DNA from: Peribacillus simplex | GTDB taxonomy: Bacteria; Bacillota; Bacilli; Bacillales; DSM-1321 | Direction of reading: 5' to 3' | Length of the DNA: 64,000 nt | NCBI RefSeq assembly: GCF_030123325.1 | Contig: NZ_CP126106.1 | Location: forward strand, 2,074,001-2,138,000 | In this document: positions 24,579 through 32,723 of the stretch, in pieces | Numbering within the stretch: position 1 is the stretch's first letter | How the letters are laid out: each line of letters opens with the position of its first letter | Notes under the pieces: model-generated | What the model was told of the DNA's origin: nothing | Databases searched by the model: none | Seen by the model: the letters and a program-made list of their open reading frames with translations, nothing else | Program-made: the position numbers and the translations under genes

Positions 24579-25574
24579 TTGGTTACAATTACTGATATCG
24601 CGAAGCTTGCCGGAGTTGCTAAGAGTACAGTTTCACGTTATCTAAATAATGGTTCTGTTAGTGAGGCAACGAAAAATAAAATCGAACGTGTGATAAATGA
24701 AACCAGCTATGCTCCTAATGCCTTCGCTCAAAGTTTAAAAGCAAAGAAAACTAATATAATCGGTACCATCGTACCGAGACTTGATTCGTATGCTTCTTCT
24801 CATACGTTAATTGGCATTGATGAACAATTAAGAGAACTAAATTATCAAATGCTGATCTCAAATACCGGTCAGGATTTAAATCGGGAAATTGAAAATATTT
24901 ACACACTGGCTAAGCAAAAGGTTGCGGGAATGATTTTGCTTCCATCCCAAGTTACCGACGCCCATTTAGAGGCCTTCAAAGAGCTGCACTTGCCCGTTTT
25001 ACTGGTTGGTCAGCAGCATGAAACAATTCACAGCATCATACACAATGATTATGAAGCAGCATATGATCTCGGAAAACATGTGCTGGAAAAAGGTCACCGT
25101 AAGATTGCTTTTTTGGGCGTAACAGGAAAAGATATTGCTGTAGGAGTCATGCGAAAAAAAGGATTTCAGCGGGCGATAGATGAAAAATCAGACTGTGAAG
25201 TAAGGTATTATGAAACAAGCTTCAGCATAACAGATGCATTAATCAATGTCCCTTCTATTATTGAAGAATTCACTCCCTCTATTATCGTATGTGCAACTGA
25301 TAATATAGCGATTGGTGCTTTGAAAGCAGCTTATTTAAGAGGTTTAAAAGTCCCAGAAGACTTGTCGATCACTGGATTTGGAGGTTATGAAGTAACAGAG
25401 ATGATACACCCAGGCATAACTACAGCGAAATTTTACTACAAAGAAGCAGGACAAATGGCAGCTAAAAGTATCGTAAAGCTTGTTAACGGGGAAGAATTAC
25501 CAAAATTATCTCTATCAAAATATAAAATTATTGAAAGAGAAAGCGTTGACAATCGTTTACTACACCGATTATAA
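24579..25574 (+). CDS. scrR: LacI-family sucrose regulon repressor
   Basis: The N-terminal LacI HTH is ITDIAKLAGVAKSTVSRYLN and the hinge region ends NAFAQSLKAKKTNIIG. The periplasmic-binding-like core follows, ending NVPSIIEEFTPSIIVCATDN and ITGFGGYEVTEMIHPGITTA. TTG 24579 is preferred, with GGAGA about 9 bases upstream; ATG 24570 is possible but its SD would touch the start codon. It lies directly upstream of scrA-scrB-scrK, and two GGAACCGGTTCC palindromes before scrA are its likely operators. Sucrose-6-phosphate or fructose phosphate release is expected from the family. Confidence 0.9.
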   Translation: MVTITDIAKLAGVAKSTVSRYLNNGSVSEATKNKIERVINETSYAPNAFAQSLKAKKTNIIGTIVPRLDSYASSHTLIGIDEQLRELNYQMLISNTGQDLNREIENIYTLAKQKVAGMILLPSQVTDAHLEAFKELHLPVLLVGQQHETIHSIIHNDYEAAYDLGKHVLEKGHRKIAFLGVTGKDIAVGVMRKKGFQRAIDEKSDCEVRYYETSFSITDALINVPSIIEEFTPSIIVCATDNIAIGALKAAYLRGLKVPEDLSITGFGGYEVTEMIHPGITTAKFYYKEAGQMAAKSIVKLVNGEELPKLSLSKYKIIERESVDNRLLHRL

Positions 25575-25616
25575 TCAAAATGAAATCGGTTACCAAATAT
25601 TTCCCCTCTAAAATGT

Positions 25617-25624
25617 AACCGGTT
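25617..25624. promoter_or_regulatory. Half-conserved ScrR-like site
   Basis: TGTAACCGGTTTCTG keeps the AACCGGTT core of the two full operators 45 and 95 bp downstream. Confidence 0.35.
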
Positions 25625-25668
25625 TCTGTGAATCAACTTGTTGATATTATATTTTTTTGGTTTATGTT

Positions 25669-25680
25669 GGAACCGGTTCC
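25669..25680. promoter_or_regulatory. ScrR operator O1
   Basis: GGAACCGGTTCC, a perfect 12-bp palindrome of LacI-family type, 50 bp centre to centre from O2. Confidence 0.75.
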
Positions 25681-25718
25681 GTCACTTAATATATTCATAT
25701 ATTTTTTTGGATTCAAAC

Positions 25719-25730
25719 GGAACCGGTTCC
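25719..25730. promoter_or_regulatory. ScrR operator O2
   Basis: A second perfect GGAACCGGTTCC, 37 bp before scrA. The 50-bp spacing, near five helical turns, would allow looping. Confidence 0.75.
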
Positions 25731-25767
25731 AAGTCAGCGTTTATAAACGTTTAAAAGGAGGATCATT

Positions 25768-27216
25768 ATGAATTATAAAGAAGTATCCCAGGAAATATTG
25801 GAGGCAATCGGCGGGAAAGAAAATGTGGCAGCTGCAGCACACTGTGCGACTAGGCTCCGCTTAGCTTTACATGATGAAGATAAAGTCGATCAAGCAAAAC
25901 TAGATGAGATGGATGCAGTAAAGGGAACATATTCAACTGGAGGACAATACCAGATTATTATCGGTGCGGGAACTGTTAATGAAGTATACAAAGAGTTTTC
26001 AAAGCTAACTGGACTTACTGAAATGTCGACGAAAGATGTAAAAGATGCTGGTTCGAAGAAAATGAATCCGCTTCAGCGCTTTGTAAAAATGCTTTCTGAT
26101 ATTTTTGTTCCTATTATTCCTGCAATTGTTGCCGGCGGTCTATTGATGGGGATTAACAACTTGCTCACCGCACCTGACTTATTTATCGCAGGGAAATCCA
26201 TTGTCGAAGCTAACCCGGGATTCGCAGATTTAGCAGCTCTAATTAATACATTTGCCAACGCAGCATTTGTATTCCTTCCAATCTTAATCGGTTTCTCTGC
26301 CACACAGCGGTTTGGCGGAAATCCTTATCTGGGTGCTACACTTGGAATGCTAATGGTTCACCCTGACTTATTGAATGGTTGGGGATACGGAGGAGCCTTA
26401 GTAAGCGGTGAGATTCAGGTCTGGAATATTCTCGGATTTGAAATTGAAAAAATCGGATATCAAGGCACTGTGTTGCCGGTACTTGTTGCTTCCTTTATTT
26501 TAGCAAAAATAGAAACGTATTTGCGAAAAGTCATTCCTTCCGCACTAGACAATATTCTAACACCATTATTGACAATTTTTATTACTGGTATCTTAACGTT
26601 CACAGTAGTAGGACCGATTACTCGTGCTACAGGGAACTTATTAACAGACGGTCTCATTTTCTTATATGATGGAACTGGTTTTATCGGAGGAGCTATATTT
26701 GGACTTCTTTACGCACCAATCGTTATCACAGGTATGCATCATAGCTTTATTGCTGTAGAAACACAATTACTTTCTGATATTTCAAAAACTGGGGGCTCTT
26801 TTATTTTCGCAATTGCAGCAATGTCCAATATTGCTCAAGGTGCAGCAACCCTTGCAGTTACTTTCATTACGAAAGATAAAAAAACAAAAGGTACGGCATC
26901 TGCAGCGGGAATTTCGGCTCTTTTAGGGATTTCAGAACCTGCAATGTTCGGTGTTAACTTAAAACTGAAGTATCCATTTATTGGAGCAATTATAGGTTCA
27001 GGAGTGGCTTCTGCTTTCGTCACCTTCTTCAAAGTAAAGGCGATTGCACTTGGCGCTGCAGGTTTACCAGGGATTATTTCCATCAAAACAGATACAATTA
27101 TCTTTTATATAATTGGTATGGCCATTTCCTTTGCTGTAGCCTTTATCGCAACATTCAGTTTAGCAAATCGGACAGATAAAAAAGTTGCTGCCCTTTCTCG
27201 AAAAGAAGCAGCCTAA
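25768..27216 (+). CDS. scrA: PTS sucrose transporter subunit EIIBC
   Basis: Sucrose-type phosphotransferase permease, fused EIIB-EIIC (482 aa). EIIB has the phosphocysteine motif AHCATRLRLAL (Cys near residue 26) and GTYSTGGQYQIIIGAGTV. EIIC spans about residues 105-470 with roughly ten helices and includes GITGMHHSFIAVE-type and GISEPAMFGVNLK motifs. It lacks its own EIIA; the crr-like EIIA at 29968 can supply this, as known for sucrose permeases. RBS AAAGGAGGA. First gene of the scr operon. Confidence 0.95.
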   Translation: MNYKEVSQEILEAIGGKENVAAAAHCATRLRLALHDEDKVDQAKLDEMDAVKGTYSTGGQYQIIIGAGTVNEVYKEFSKLTGLTEMSTKDVKDAGSKKMNPLQRFVKMLSDIFVPIIPAIVAGGLLMGINNLLTAPDLFIAGKSIVEANPGFADLAALINTFANAAFVFLPILIGFSATQRFGGNPYLGATLGMLMVHPDLLNGWGYGGALVSGEIQVWNILGFEIEKIGYQGTVLPVLVASFILAKIETYLRKVIPSALDNILTPLLTIFITGILTFTVVGPITRATGNLLTDGLIFLYDGTGFIGGAIFGLLYAPIVITGMHHSFIAVETQLLSDISKTGGSFIFAIAAMSNIAQGAATLAVTFITKDKKTKGTASAAGISALLGISEPAMFGVNLKLKYPFIGAIIGSGVASAFVTFFKVKAIALGAAGLPGIISIKTDTIIFYIIGMAISFAVAFIATFSLANRTDKKVAALSRKEAA

Positions 27217-27231
27217 TTTATTAATATGAAA

Positions 27232-27270
27232 AGGGCTGTTCGAAACAAGGAACAGCCCTCTGATTTTTTA
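27232..27270 (+). terminator. Terminator-like hairpin between scrA and scrB
   Basis: AGGGCTGTTC (27232-27241) pairs perfectly with GAACAGCCCT (27250-27259). CTGATTTTTTA follows. It lies inside the operon just before the scrB ribosome site. Confidence 0.75.
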
Positions 27271-27285
27271 AAGGAGTCTGATCAC

Positions 27286-28758
27286 ATGGGATGGACAAAA
27301 GAACAGCGTTATCGCCGCGTTGAAGATGTTAATCAGGTAGAGCTACAAAATTTGCAAACAAGAGTAAATGAATGCACATGGCGACAAACCTTTCATATAC
27401 AGCCTTTATCCGGCCTACTTAATGACCCTAATGGCTTCTCTTTTTATCATGGCGAGTACCATTTATTCTACCAATGGTTTCCACTTGGTCCTGTACATGG
27501 GTTGAAGTATTGGTATCATACGAAATCAAAAGATCTTGTTTCTTGGGAAAATGCCGGCATCGGGATCGCACCGGATGATTATTATGACAGCCATGGAGCC
27601 TATTCGGGAAGTGCTATTGAATATGAAGGAAAACTATATTTATTTTATACCGGCAACACCCGTGATGAGAATTGGCAAAGACATCCCTATCAATGTATCG
27701 CCATCATGGAGAAAACGGGACAAATTGAAAAATTGACCCATCCATTCATTCGGGACGTACCAGAAGGATATACTAATCATTTCCGCGACCCGAAAGTTTG
27801 GAGAGAAAATGATACCTTTTATGCAGTAATCGGTGCACAGCGGAAAGACAAAACAGGATGTGTCGTCCTTTATCGTTCCTCCAATCTAGTAAACTGGACA
27901 TTTGAAGGAGAGTTACAAACTGACCTTGGAACTTTTGGATATATGTGGGAATGTCCAGATTATTTTGAACTGCAAAACTATGGTGTACTGATGTTTTCTC
28001 CACAAGGTTTGGAGCCCAAGGGAGACCTTTACCACAATATTTATCAATCCGGTTATGTTATTGGCAGCAAGCTAGATACAATAACCCACTCACTATCACA
28101 TGGCTCTTTTCAGGAGCTTGACAGAGGCTTTGATTTTTATGCGCCGCAAACAATGGTTAATCCTGACGGAAGGCGTATCCTTGTCGGATGGATGGGCTTG
28201 CCTGAAATCGACCTACCCACAGACAAAAATGGCTGGGCGCATTGTTTAACACTGCCTAGAGAATTATCTGTTCGAAACGGCAAACTGATTCAGCGGCCAG
28301 TGCAGGAACTTCAAGCGCTACGCAGGCAGGAAACTGAAGTAAAAGGTGTTTTGAAGAACACCAAGAACATGTATGAAGATTTCAAAGGAGTATCCTATGA
28401 AATGGTATGTGAATTTGAAAACAACGATGCCGTTGAATTTGGTATTGAATTCAGGGCCGGTGATGATGAAAAAACGGTCATTAAATATGATACTGTAGAG
28501 AAAAAAGTCATTCTTGACCGCTCTTCTTCAGGTGAGACCGTTGGAGAAGCTTATGGAACAATCCGAAAATGCTTTGTGAATACCAAAAAAATTAAGTTTC
28601 ATTTATTTGTAGATACCTCTTCTGTTGAGATTTTCATCAATGACGGTGAAGAAGTATTCACGAGCCGGATCTTCCCTCGTGAAAACAGAAATGAAATTCG
28701 TTTCTTTGCATTATCTGGAAGCACCACTTTTCAAGCAAAAAAATGGAGTTATGTATGA
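27286..28758 (+). CDS. scrB: Sucrose-6-phosphate hydrolase, GH32 (490 aa)
   Basis: Cytosolic invertase cleaving sucrose-6-phosphate to glucose-6-phosphate and fructose. The GH32 signatures are HIQPLSGLLNDPNGF (catalytic nucleophile Asp), FRDPKVW (transition-state Asp) and WECPDYFEL (acid/base Glu). A C-terminal beta-sandwich follows (VEIFINDGEEVFTSRIFP). Start ATG 27286 is set by AAAGGAG 10 bases upstream; the in-frame ATG 27226 would place the intergenic hairpin inside the gene. It is followed by scrK 16 bp downstream. Confidence 0.95.
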   Translation: MGWTKEQRYRRVEDVNQVELQNLQTRVNECTWRQTFHIQPLSGLLNDPNGFSFYHGEYHLFYQWFPLGPVHGLKYWYHTKSKDLVSWENAGIGIAPDDYYDSHGAYSGSAIEYEGKLYLFYTGNTRDENWQRHPYQCIAIMEKTGQIEKLTHPFIRDVPEGYTNHFRDPKVWRENDTFYAVIGAQRKDKTGCVVLYRSSNLVNWTFEGELQTDLGTFGYMWECPDYFELQNYGVLMFSPQGLEPKGDLYHNIYQSGYVIGSKLDTITHSLSHGSFQELDRGFDFYAPQTMVNPDGRRILVGWMGLPEIDLPTDKNGWAHCLTLPRELSVRNGKLIQRPVQELQALRRQETEVKGVLKNTKNMYEDFKGVSYEMVCEFENNDAVEFGIEFRAGDDEKTVIKYDTVEKKVILDRSSSGETVGEAYGTIRKCFVNTKKIKFHLFVDTSSVEIFINDGEEVFTSRIFPRENRNEIRFFALSGSTTFQAKKWSYV

Positions 28759-28774
28759 AAGCGAGAGGTAAGGT

Positions 28775-29749
28775 ATGAGAAATTTATATGCAATCGGTGA
28801 AGTATTAATTGATTTTATCCCCCTTCAAAAAGGAATCGCACTAAAAGATGTAATGGAATTCGAGCGTGCTCCAGGAGGCGCTCCAGCGAATGTTGCTGTA
28901 TCAGTTGCCAGAAATGGCGGCAATGCATCGATAATTACTAAGCTCGGAATGGATTCATTTGGGGACTTTCTTTTAGAACAATTGCAGCAAGCCGGCGTGA
29001 AAATAGATAAAATTACGAGAACGAATGAAGCCAACACAGGCCTTGCTTTTGTATCTTTGCTTGAAAATGGTGAACGTGATTTCTCTTTCTACCGCAATCC
29101 TTCTGCAGATTTGCTGCTTCATGAGACTGAAATTAACGATAGCTGGTTTGCAAACGGCGACCTCCTCCACTTCTGTTCAGTCGATTTAGTGGAAAGTCCT
29201 ATGAAGCATGCACATGTGAAAGCCATTACTTCTGTAAAAGCAAAAGGCGGAATCATCAGCTTTGACCCAAATGTCCGCCTTCCGCTTTGGACTGATCCTG
29301 AAGAATGCCGGAAAACGATTTTAGAGTTTGTTCCAATGGTTCATATTGTGAAAATTTCTGATGAAGAGCTTGAGTTTATTACCGGGATTACTGACAAAGA
29401 AAAAGCAGTTTCTTCGTTATTTACTGGTGCTGTTAAAGCAGTAATTTATACAAAAGGAGCTCAAGGTGCTGAATTATATGTAAGAGGTAAAAAATACGAA
29501 TCAACCGGGTATCGCGTAGGCGTACAGGATACAACAGGGGCTGGGGATGCATTTATCGGAGGCTTGCTGTATCAGTTATTAGAAAAAGACGTTCGGCAAG
29601 GAAATCTGGAAGAAGTTCTTGAACTTCATCACCAAGAAATCCTAAGCTTTGCAAACGCTAGTGGCGCTCTTACTACGACTGGAAAAGGAGCAATCTCTTC
29701 CATTCCAGCCAAAGAAGCGATTTATCAACTGCAGCAAATCGATCAATAA
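28775..29749 (+). CDS. scrK: Fructokinase, PfkB family (324 aa)
   Basis: Phosphorylates the fructose released by ScrB. The ribokinase/PfkB features are GGAPANVAVSVARNGG near the start, the substrate-lid region, SFDPNVRLPLW, and the C-terminal DTTGAGDAFIGG containing the anion hole and catalytic Asp. RBS GAGAGGTAAGG before ATG 28775. It is the last gene of the scr operon; after it lies decayed PTS sequence. Confidence 0.95.
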   Translation: MRNLYAIGEVLIDFIPLQKGIALKDVMEFERAPGGAPANVAVSVARNGGNASIITKLGMDSFGDFLLEQLQQAGVKIDKITRTNEANTGLAFVSLLENGERDFSFYRNPSADLLLHETEINDSWFANGDLLHFCSVDLVESPMKHAHVKAITSVKAKGGIISFDPNVRLPLWTDPEECRKTILEFVPMVHIVKISDEELEFITGITDKEKAVSSLFTGAVKAVIYTKGAQGAELYVRGKKYESTGYRVGVQDTTGAGDAFIGGLLYQLLEKDVRQGNLEEVLELHHQEILSFANASGALTTTGKGAISSIPAKEAIYQLQQIDQ

Positions 29750-29799
29750 TGGCGCCTGCCCTAAACGAAAAAGTACCGACCGATTGCTTGCTAAGTTGA

Positions 29800-29919
29800 T
29801 AAGGACCGATTAAAAGGCCTTGGAGCTGCTGGCGTTTTGGAGGTAGGAATAACATCTAGGCAATTTTCGGACCGAAATCAGGCCAGCTAAAAGAACAAAT
29901 CAAAAAAGTGATTGCTTAA
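29800..29919 (+). pseudogene. Remnant of a PTS EIIB C-terminus (glucose family)
   Basis: LGAAGVLEVG, then after a one-base shift NNI-stop-AIFGPKSGQLKEQIKKVIA and a stop. This is the conserved end of the glucose-family EIIB domain (GAAGVxEVGNNxQAIFGPxS). It lies immediately upstream of the EIIA gene, the same B-before-A order as in fused EIICBA proteins. Confidence 0.75.
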
Positions 29920-29967
29920 GAAATTTGCTATTCAGCCAGAATATTAAAAATAATTGGAGGTATTACC

Positions 29968-30465
29968 TTGTTAAAAAACTTATTTGGAAAAAAAACAAAA
30001 ATTTCGGAAATAAAATTAGTATCTCCAATTGAAGGAGAAATTTTAAAGCTTGAAGATGTACCGGATCCAGTTTTTTCACAGAAAATGATGGGAGATGGTA
30101 TTGCTTTCTTTCCTATCGAAGGGAAGGTAGTGGCGCCGGCTGATGCAAAAGTCATCAATGTCTTCCCGACGAAGCATGCCATTGCATTGGAAACGGCAGA
30201 AGGGCTGGAAATATTGATTCATATTGGATTGGACACGGTTAACATGAAAGGAGAAGGGTTTTCCGTTTGTGTGGCAGAAGGTGACCAGGTTAAAGCAGGA
30301 GACATATTGGTCACCTACAGCCTTGAACTGGTAAAGGAAAAAGCATCAAGTACTATTACACCGATGATCATTACCAATGGAGACATAGTGACACATTTAG
30401 AGTATCACTATGGTGGACAATCTGTAGCCGGTAAAACGACCGTTCTGGTAGTTACCTTAAAATAG
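29968..30465 (+). CDS. crr: PTS EIIA component, glucose type (165 aa)
   Basis: Single-domain EIIA-Glc. It has SPIEGEILKLEDVPDPVFSQ, MMGDGIAFFPIEG, the first active-site His in FPTKHAIALET and the phosphorylated His in ILIHIGLDTVNMKGEGF. The TTG start is fixed by TTGGAGG 7 bases upstream. It would relay phosphate from HPr to EIIBC proteins lacking an A domain, including ScrA. The decayed EIIB end just upstream suggests it may derive from, or sit at the scar of, a fused permease. Confidence 0.92.
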   Translation: MLKNLFGKKTKISEIKLVSPIEGEILKLEDVPDPVFSQKMMGDGIAFFPIEGKVVAPADAKVINVFPTKHAIALETAEGLEILIHIGLDTVNMKGEGFSVCVAEGDQVKAGDILVTYSLELVKEKASSTITPMIITNGDIVTHLEYHYGGQSVAGKTTVLVVTLK

Positions 30466-30526
30466 AGGAATGAGTAAAATAGAAGAAACTCGTTAAAAAA
30501 CTAAATAACATATGACCAAGAGATGT

Positions 30527-30552
30527 CACCCCAGAAATGGGGTGTTTTTATT
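30527..30552 (+). terminator. Terminator after crr
   Basis: CACCCC-AGAAAT-GGGGTG then TTTTTATTTT. Confidence 0.85.
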
Positions 30553-30690
30553 TTACCTAATTTGGTTTAATAACTTAACGGAATTGTGTTACTTTAGGTG
30601 ATAATTTGCACTTATTTTAAGTGCTATTTTGCACGTATATTATTACTGCAGTTTTCCGGGGCTGCCATTTGGTGACCTTTTTGCTTAATG

Positions 30691-30709
30691 AACTATAGGG
30701 CAGGTTAGT
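30691..30709 (+). repeat. Modular repeat, right arm only
   Basis: AACTATAGGGCAGGTTAGT followed by GCAAT. A solitary, slightly shortened right arm. Confidence 0.65.
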
Positions 30710-30719
30710 GCAATATGAA

Positions 30720-30751
30720 TAAAAAAGTAGCCCGTAGGGCTACTTTTTTAT
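30720..30751. terminator. Bidirectional terminator
   Basis: AAAAAAGTAGCCC-GTA-GGGCTACTTTTTT. It ends the convergent ene-reductase gene. Confidence 0.85.
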
Positions 30752-31869
30752 TTACTAATATTAAACCAACCTGGCGATGCTTGAATTACATTCCATAGTT
30801 TTTCTGGAATATTAAGCTGGTCAAGTTTCGATACGTCCAACTCAGAAGCGACCTCGTCTTCAAGTCCATTTGCGACCTTTTCAACCCAATCAGGATTCAT
30901 AATTAACGCATGCCCAATAGCTACAAACGGTAATCCTAAATCCATAGCTTTAAGTGCATCATCTGGTGTTATCATGGAACCAGCAGCCAACACCGGTACC
31001 TTACCGTTTGCTCTTTCAAGAATCAATTCAAGCCGTGTTTTTTCATCTTGACTATCAACTGGCTTTGAAGACACATTATCTAATGAAGCATGTATATAAT
31101 CTAAATTTTGTTCAATAAGGAAATCAATTAATTTATATGTGTCTTTCATACGTAATCCGTCCACTTTGGAGGATTCTTCAGGGGAAAATCGGAATCCTAA
31201 AATGAATGGTTTTGTAGCATGTTTTTCAATGACATTTTTGATTTCTTCAATAATTGCCAATGGAAAACGTAAGCGATTTTCAAGTGATCCTCCCCATTGG
31301 TCAGTCCGTTGATTTGTCGCTGGCGACCAGAAATTCTGAATTAAAAATCCATGAGCCCCATGAATTTCGATGCCATCAAATCCGGCTTCAATCGCTCTTC
31401 TCGTTGTGTCTCCAAAAGCACGTATAATCGACAGGATTTCCTCATGTGATAGTTCTCTTGTTTCTGCAGTTGTGCCCAAAGCAGTAGCCTCAGGTTGCAA
31501 TCTACTCGCACTAACTACATCCAATCCAGGTAATGCTTTATTGCCTGCATGAAAAATCTGTAGTATCGCAGGAGAGCCTCCACTTTTCGCTGCCTCAGCT
31601 AATTTTCGTAAACTTGGAATAAATTCATCATTGTCCCCAGCGAATTCATTCGTAAAACCCTGTCCATTCGGTGTAACATGAGTACACCCTGTAATGACGA
31701 GTCCTACTCCATTTACTCTTTGTTTGTAATATTTTACCTCTTCATCCGAAATGGTAAGGTCGTCATTACTTGACCATGTTGTCATAGGTGCCATAACGAC
31801 TCTATTCTTGATTGTTATTCCACTTCTGAATGTGAAGGATTCAAATAACTTACTGTATTTTTGATTCAT
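30748..31869 (-). CDS. NADH-dependent flavin oxidoreductase, old-yellow-enzyme family (373 aa)
   Basis: FMN-binding TIM barrel ene-reductase. Motifs are KNRVVMAPMTTW (FMN contact), GLVITGCTHVTP, LQIFHAGNKA with the His, GFDGIEIHGAHGFLIQNFWSP, TDQWGGSLENRLRFPL and VAIGHALIMNPDWVEK. The set is that of YqiG/NADH oxidase-like members acting on enals, enones or nitro compounds. RBS GAGAGG precedes ATG 31869. It diverges from a MerR regulator at 32110, which probably controls it. Confidence 0.92.
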   Translation of the reverse strand: MNQKYSKLFESFTFRSGITIKNRVVMAPMTTWSSNDDLTISDEEVKYYKQRVNGVGLVITGCTHVTPNGQGFTNEFAGDNDEFIPSLRKLAEAAKSGGSPAILQIFHAGNKALPGLDVVSASRLQPEATALGTTAETRELSHEEILSIIRAFGDTTRRAIEAGFDGIEIHGAHGFLIQNFWSPATNQRTDQWGGSLENRLRFPLAIIEEIKNVIEKHATKPFILGFRFSPEESSKVDGLRMKDTYKLIDFLIEQNLDYIHASLDNVSSKPVDSQDEKTRLELILERANGKVPVLAAGSMITPDDALKAMDLGLPFVAIGHALIMNPDWVEKVANGLEDEVASELDVSKLDQLNIPEKLWNVIQASPGWFNISK

Positions 31870-31977
31870 CTCATTAACCTCTCTATCCTAAATTCTTCTA
31901 ATGATGAAAGTTTATCTTACTGCATTATTGTTACCATGATGAGCCATCACAACTCTCCCTATTGGAAGTTCTACTTT

Positions 31978-32010
31978 AGTATAATTAGTTGTCGTTAGGG
32001 TAAGTCAAGC
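31978..32010 (-). promoter_or_regulatory. Possible MerR-type promoter of the ene-reductase gene
   Basis: On the minus strand TTGACT and TATACT are separated by 19 bases, the long spacing typical of MerR-activated promoters. It lies about 115 bp before the start codon. Confidence 0.4.
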
Positions 32011-32071
32011 ATAAATATTCACATGGTTAAACCAAGATTTTTGGATTTTCAGAATCCTTTATGATATTATT

Positions 32072-32094
32072 TTAGTTACAGTAACTGTAGCTAA
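32072..32094. promoter_or_regulatory. Palindrome before the merR gene
   Basis: TTAGTTACAGTAACTGTAGCTAA, symmetric except for one base pair. It is a candidate operator for the adjacent MerR regulator. Confidence 0.5.
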
Positions 32095-32109
32095 AGGTGG
32101 GGCAGGTAA

Positions 32110-32532
32110 ATGTTGTATTCAATGAAATATGTAGTGGAGAACTTAAATATAACGGCAAAGACACTTAGATTTTATGAAGAGCAAGGGATACTGCCAAATG
32201 TATCTCGTGATGAGAATGGTCGAAGAGTTTATTCCGAACAACATTTAGATTGGATTTCTTTTATTCGTTGTCTCAAAGAGACAGGAATGTCTCTTGCTAA
32301 GATAAAAGAATATAAGGATCTTTTTGGAGTAGGAAATGCTACCTTCTTGCAAAGACAAGAAATGTTGGTGAAGCATAAATTGGAAGTGCAGAAGAAAATT
32401 GAAGAAGACTTAAGGCACTTGGAGGAGATAAACTATAAGATAGCCATGTATGAACTTCAGAAAGAAGAGGTTAGGAAAAATCCTAATCATAACTTTAAAT
32501 GTCACGGTCTGGAGATTAAGAATGTGAAGTAA
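32110..32532 (+). CDS. MerR-family transcriptional regulator (140 aa)
   Basis: The N-terminal winged helix is MKYVVENLNITAKTLRFYEE then QGILPNVSRDENGRRVYSEQ, with IRCLKETGMSLAKIKEY, and a long coiled-coil dimer helix follows (LEVQKKIEEDLRHLEEINYK). There are no metal-binding cysteines in the loop; one Cys lies near the C-terminus. YhdM/AdhR-type MerR proteins of this size respond to aldehydes or electrophiles and control adjacent oxidoreductases, matching the divergent ene-reductase. ATG 32110 follows GGTGGGGCAGG. Confidence 0.88.
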   Translation: MLYSMKYVVENLNITAKTLRFYEEQGILPNVSRDENGRRVYSEQHLDWISFIRCLKETGMSLAKIKEYKDLFGVGNATFLQRQEMLVKHKLEVQKKIEEDLRHLEEINYKIAMYELQKEEVRKNPNHNFKCHGLEIKNVK

Positions 32533-32540
32533 TGTACTTA

Positions 32541-32619
32541 CGCTAAAGGGTGCGTTAGCTGAAGATCGGAGTTGTCTTGAAGGCAGCTCTTTCTTTATGC
32601 AACTAACGGGGCAGGTTAG
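32541..32619 (+). repeat. Modular repeat, complete, abutting an IS
   Basis: Left arm CGCTAAAGGGTGCGTTAG, hairpin GAGTTGTC/GGCAGCTC with a T-rich tail, right arm AACTAACGGGGCAGGTTAG. The right arm is cut after ...GTTAG by an IS; TTCTATAAG, its continuation, is found at 34434. Confidence 0.85.
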
Positions 32620-32723
32620 CATTCCTGTAGTTCGTTATTTTTCAGCTTTGAAAAAAATAGGGCTCCTCAGTAAGATATGAGTAAGAAACCACTCTAACTC
32701 AAAACCTTAGGAGGAACCCTAAT

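Noticed and set aside
27226..27285. Upstream start of scrB at ATG 27226
   Set aside because: It would place a 10-bp terminator-like stem in the coding region. ATG 27286 has a good SD and gives the usual family length.
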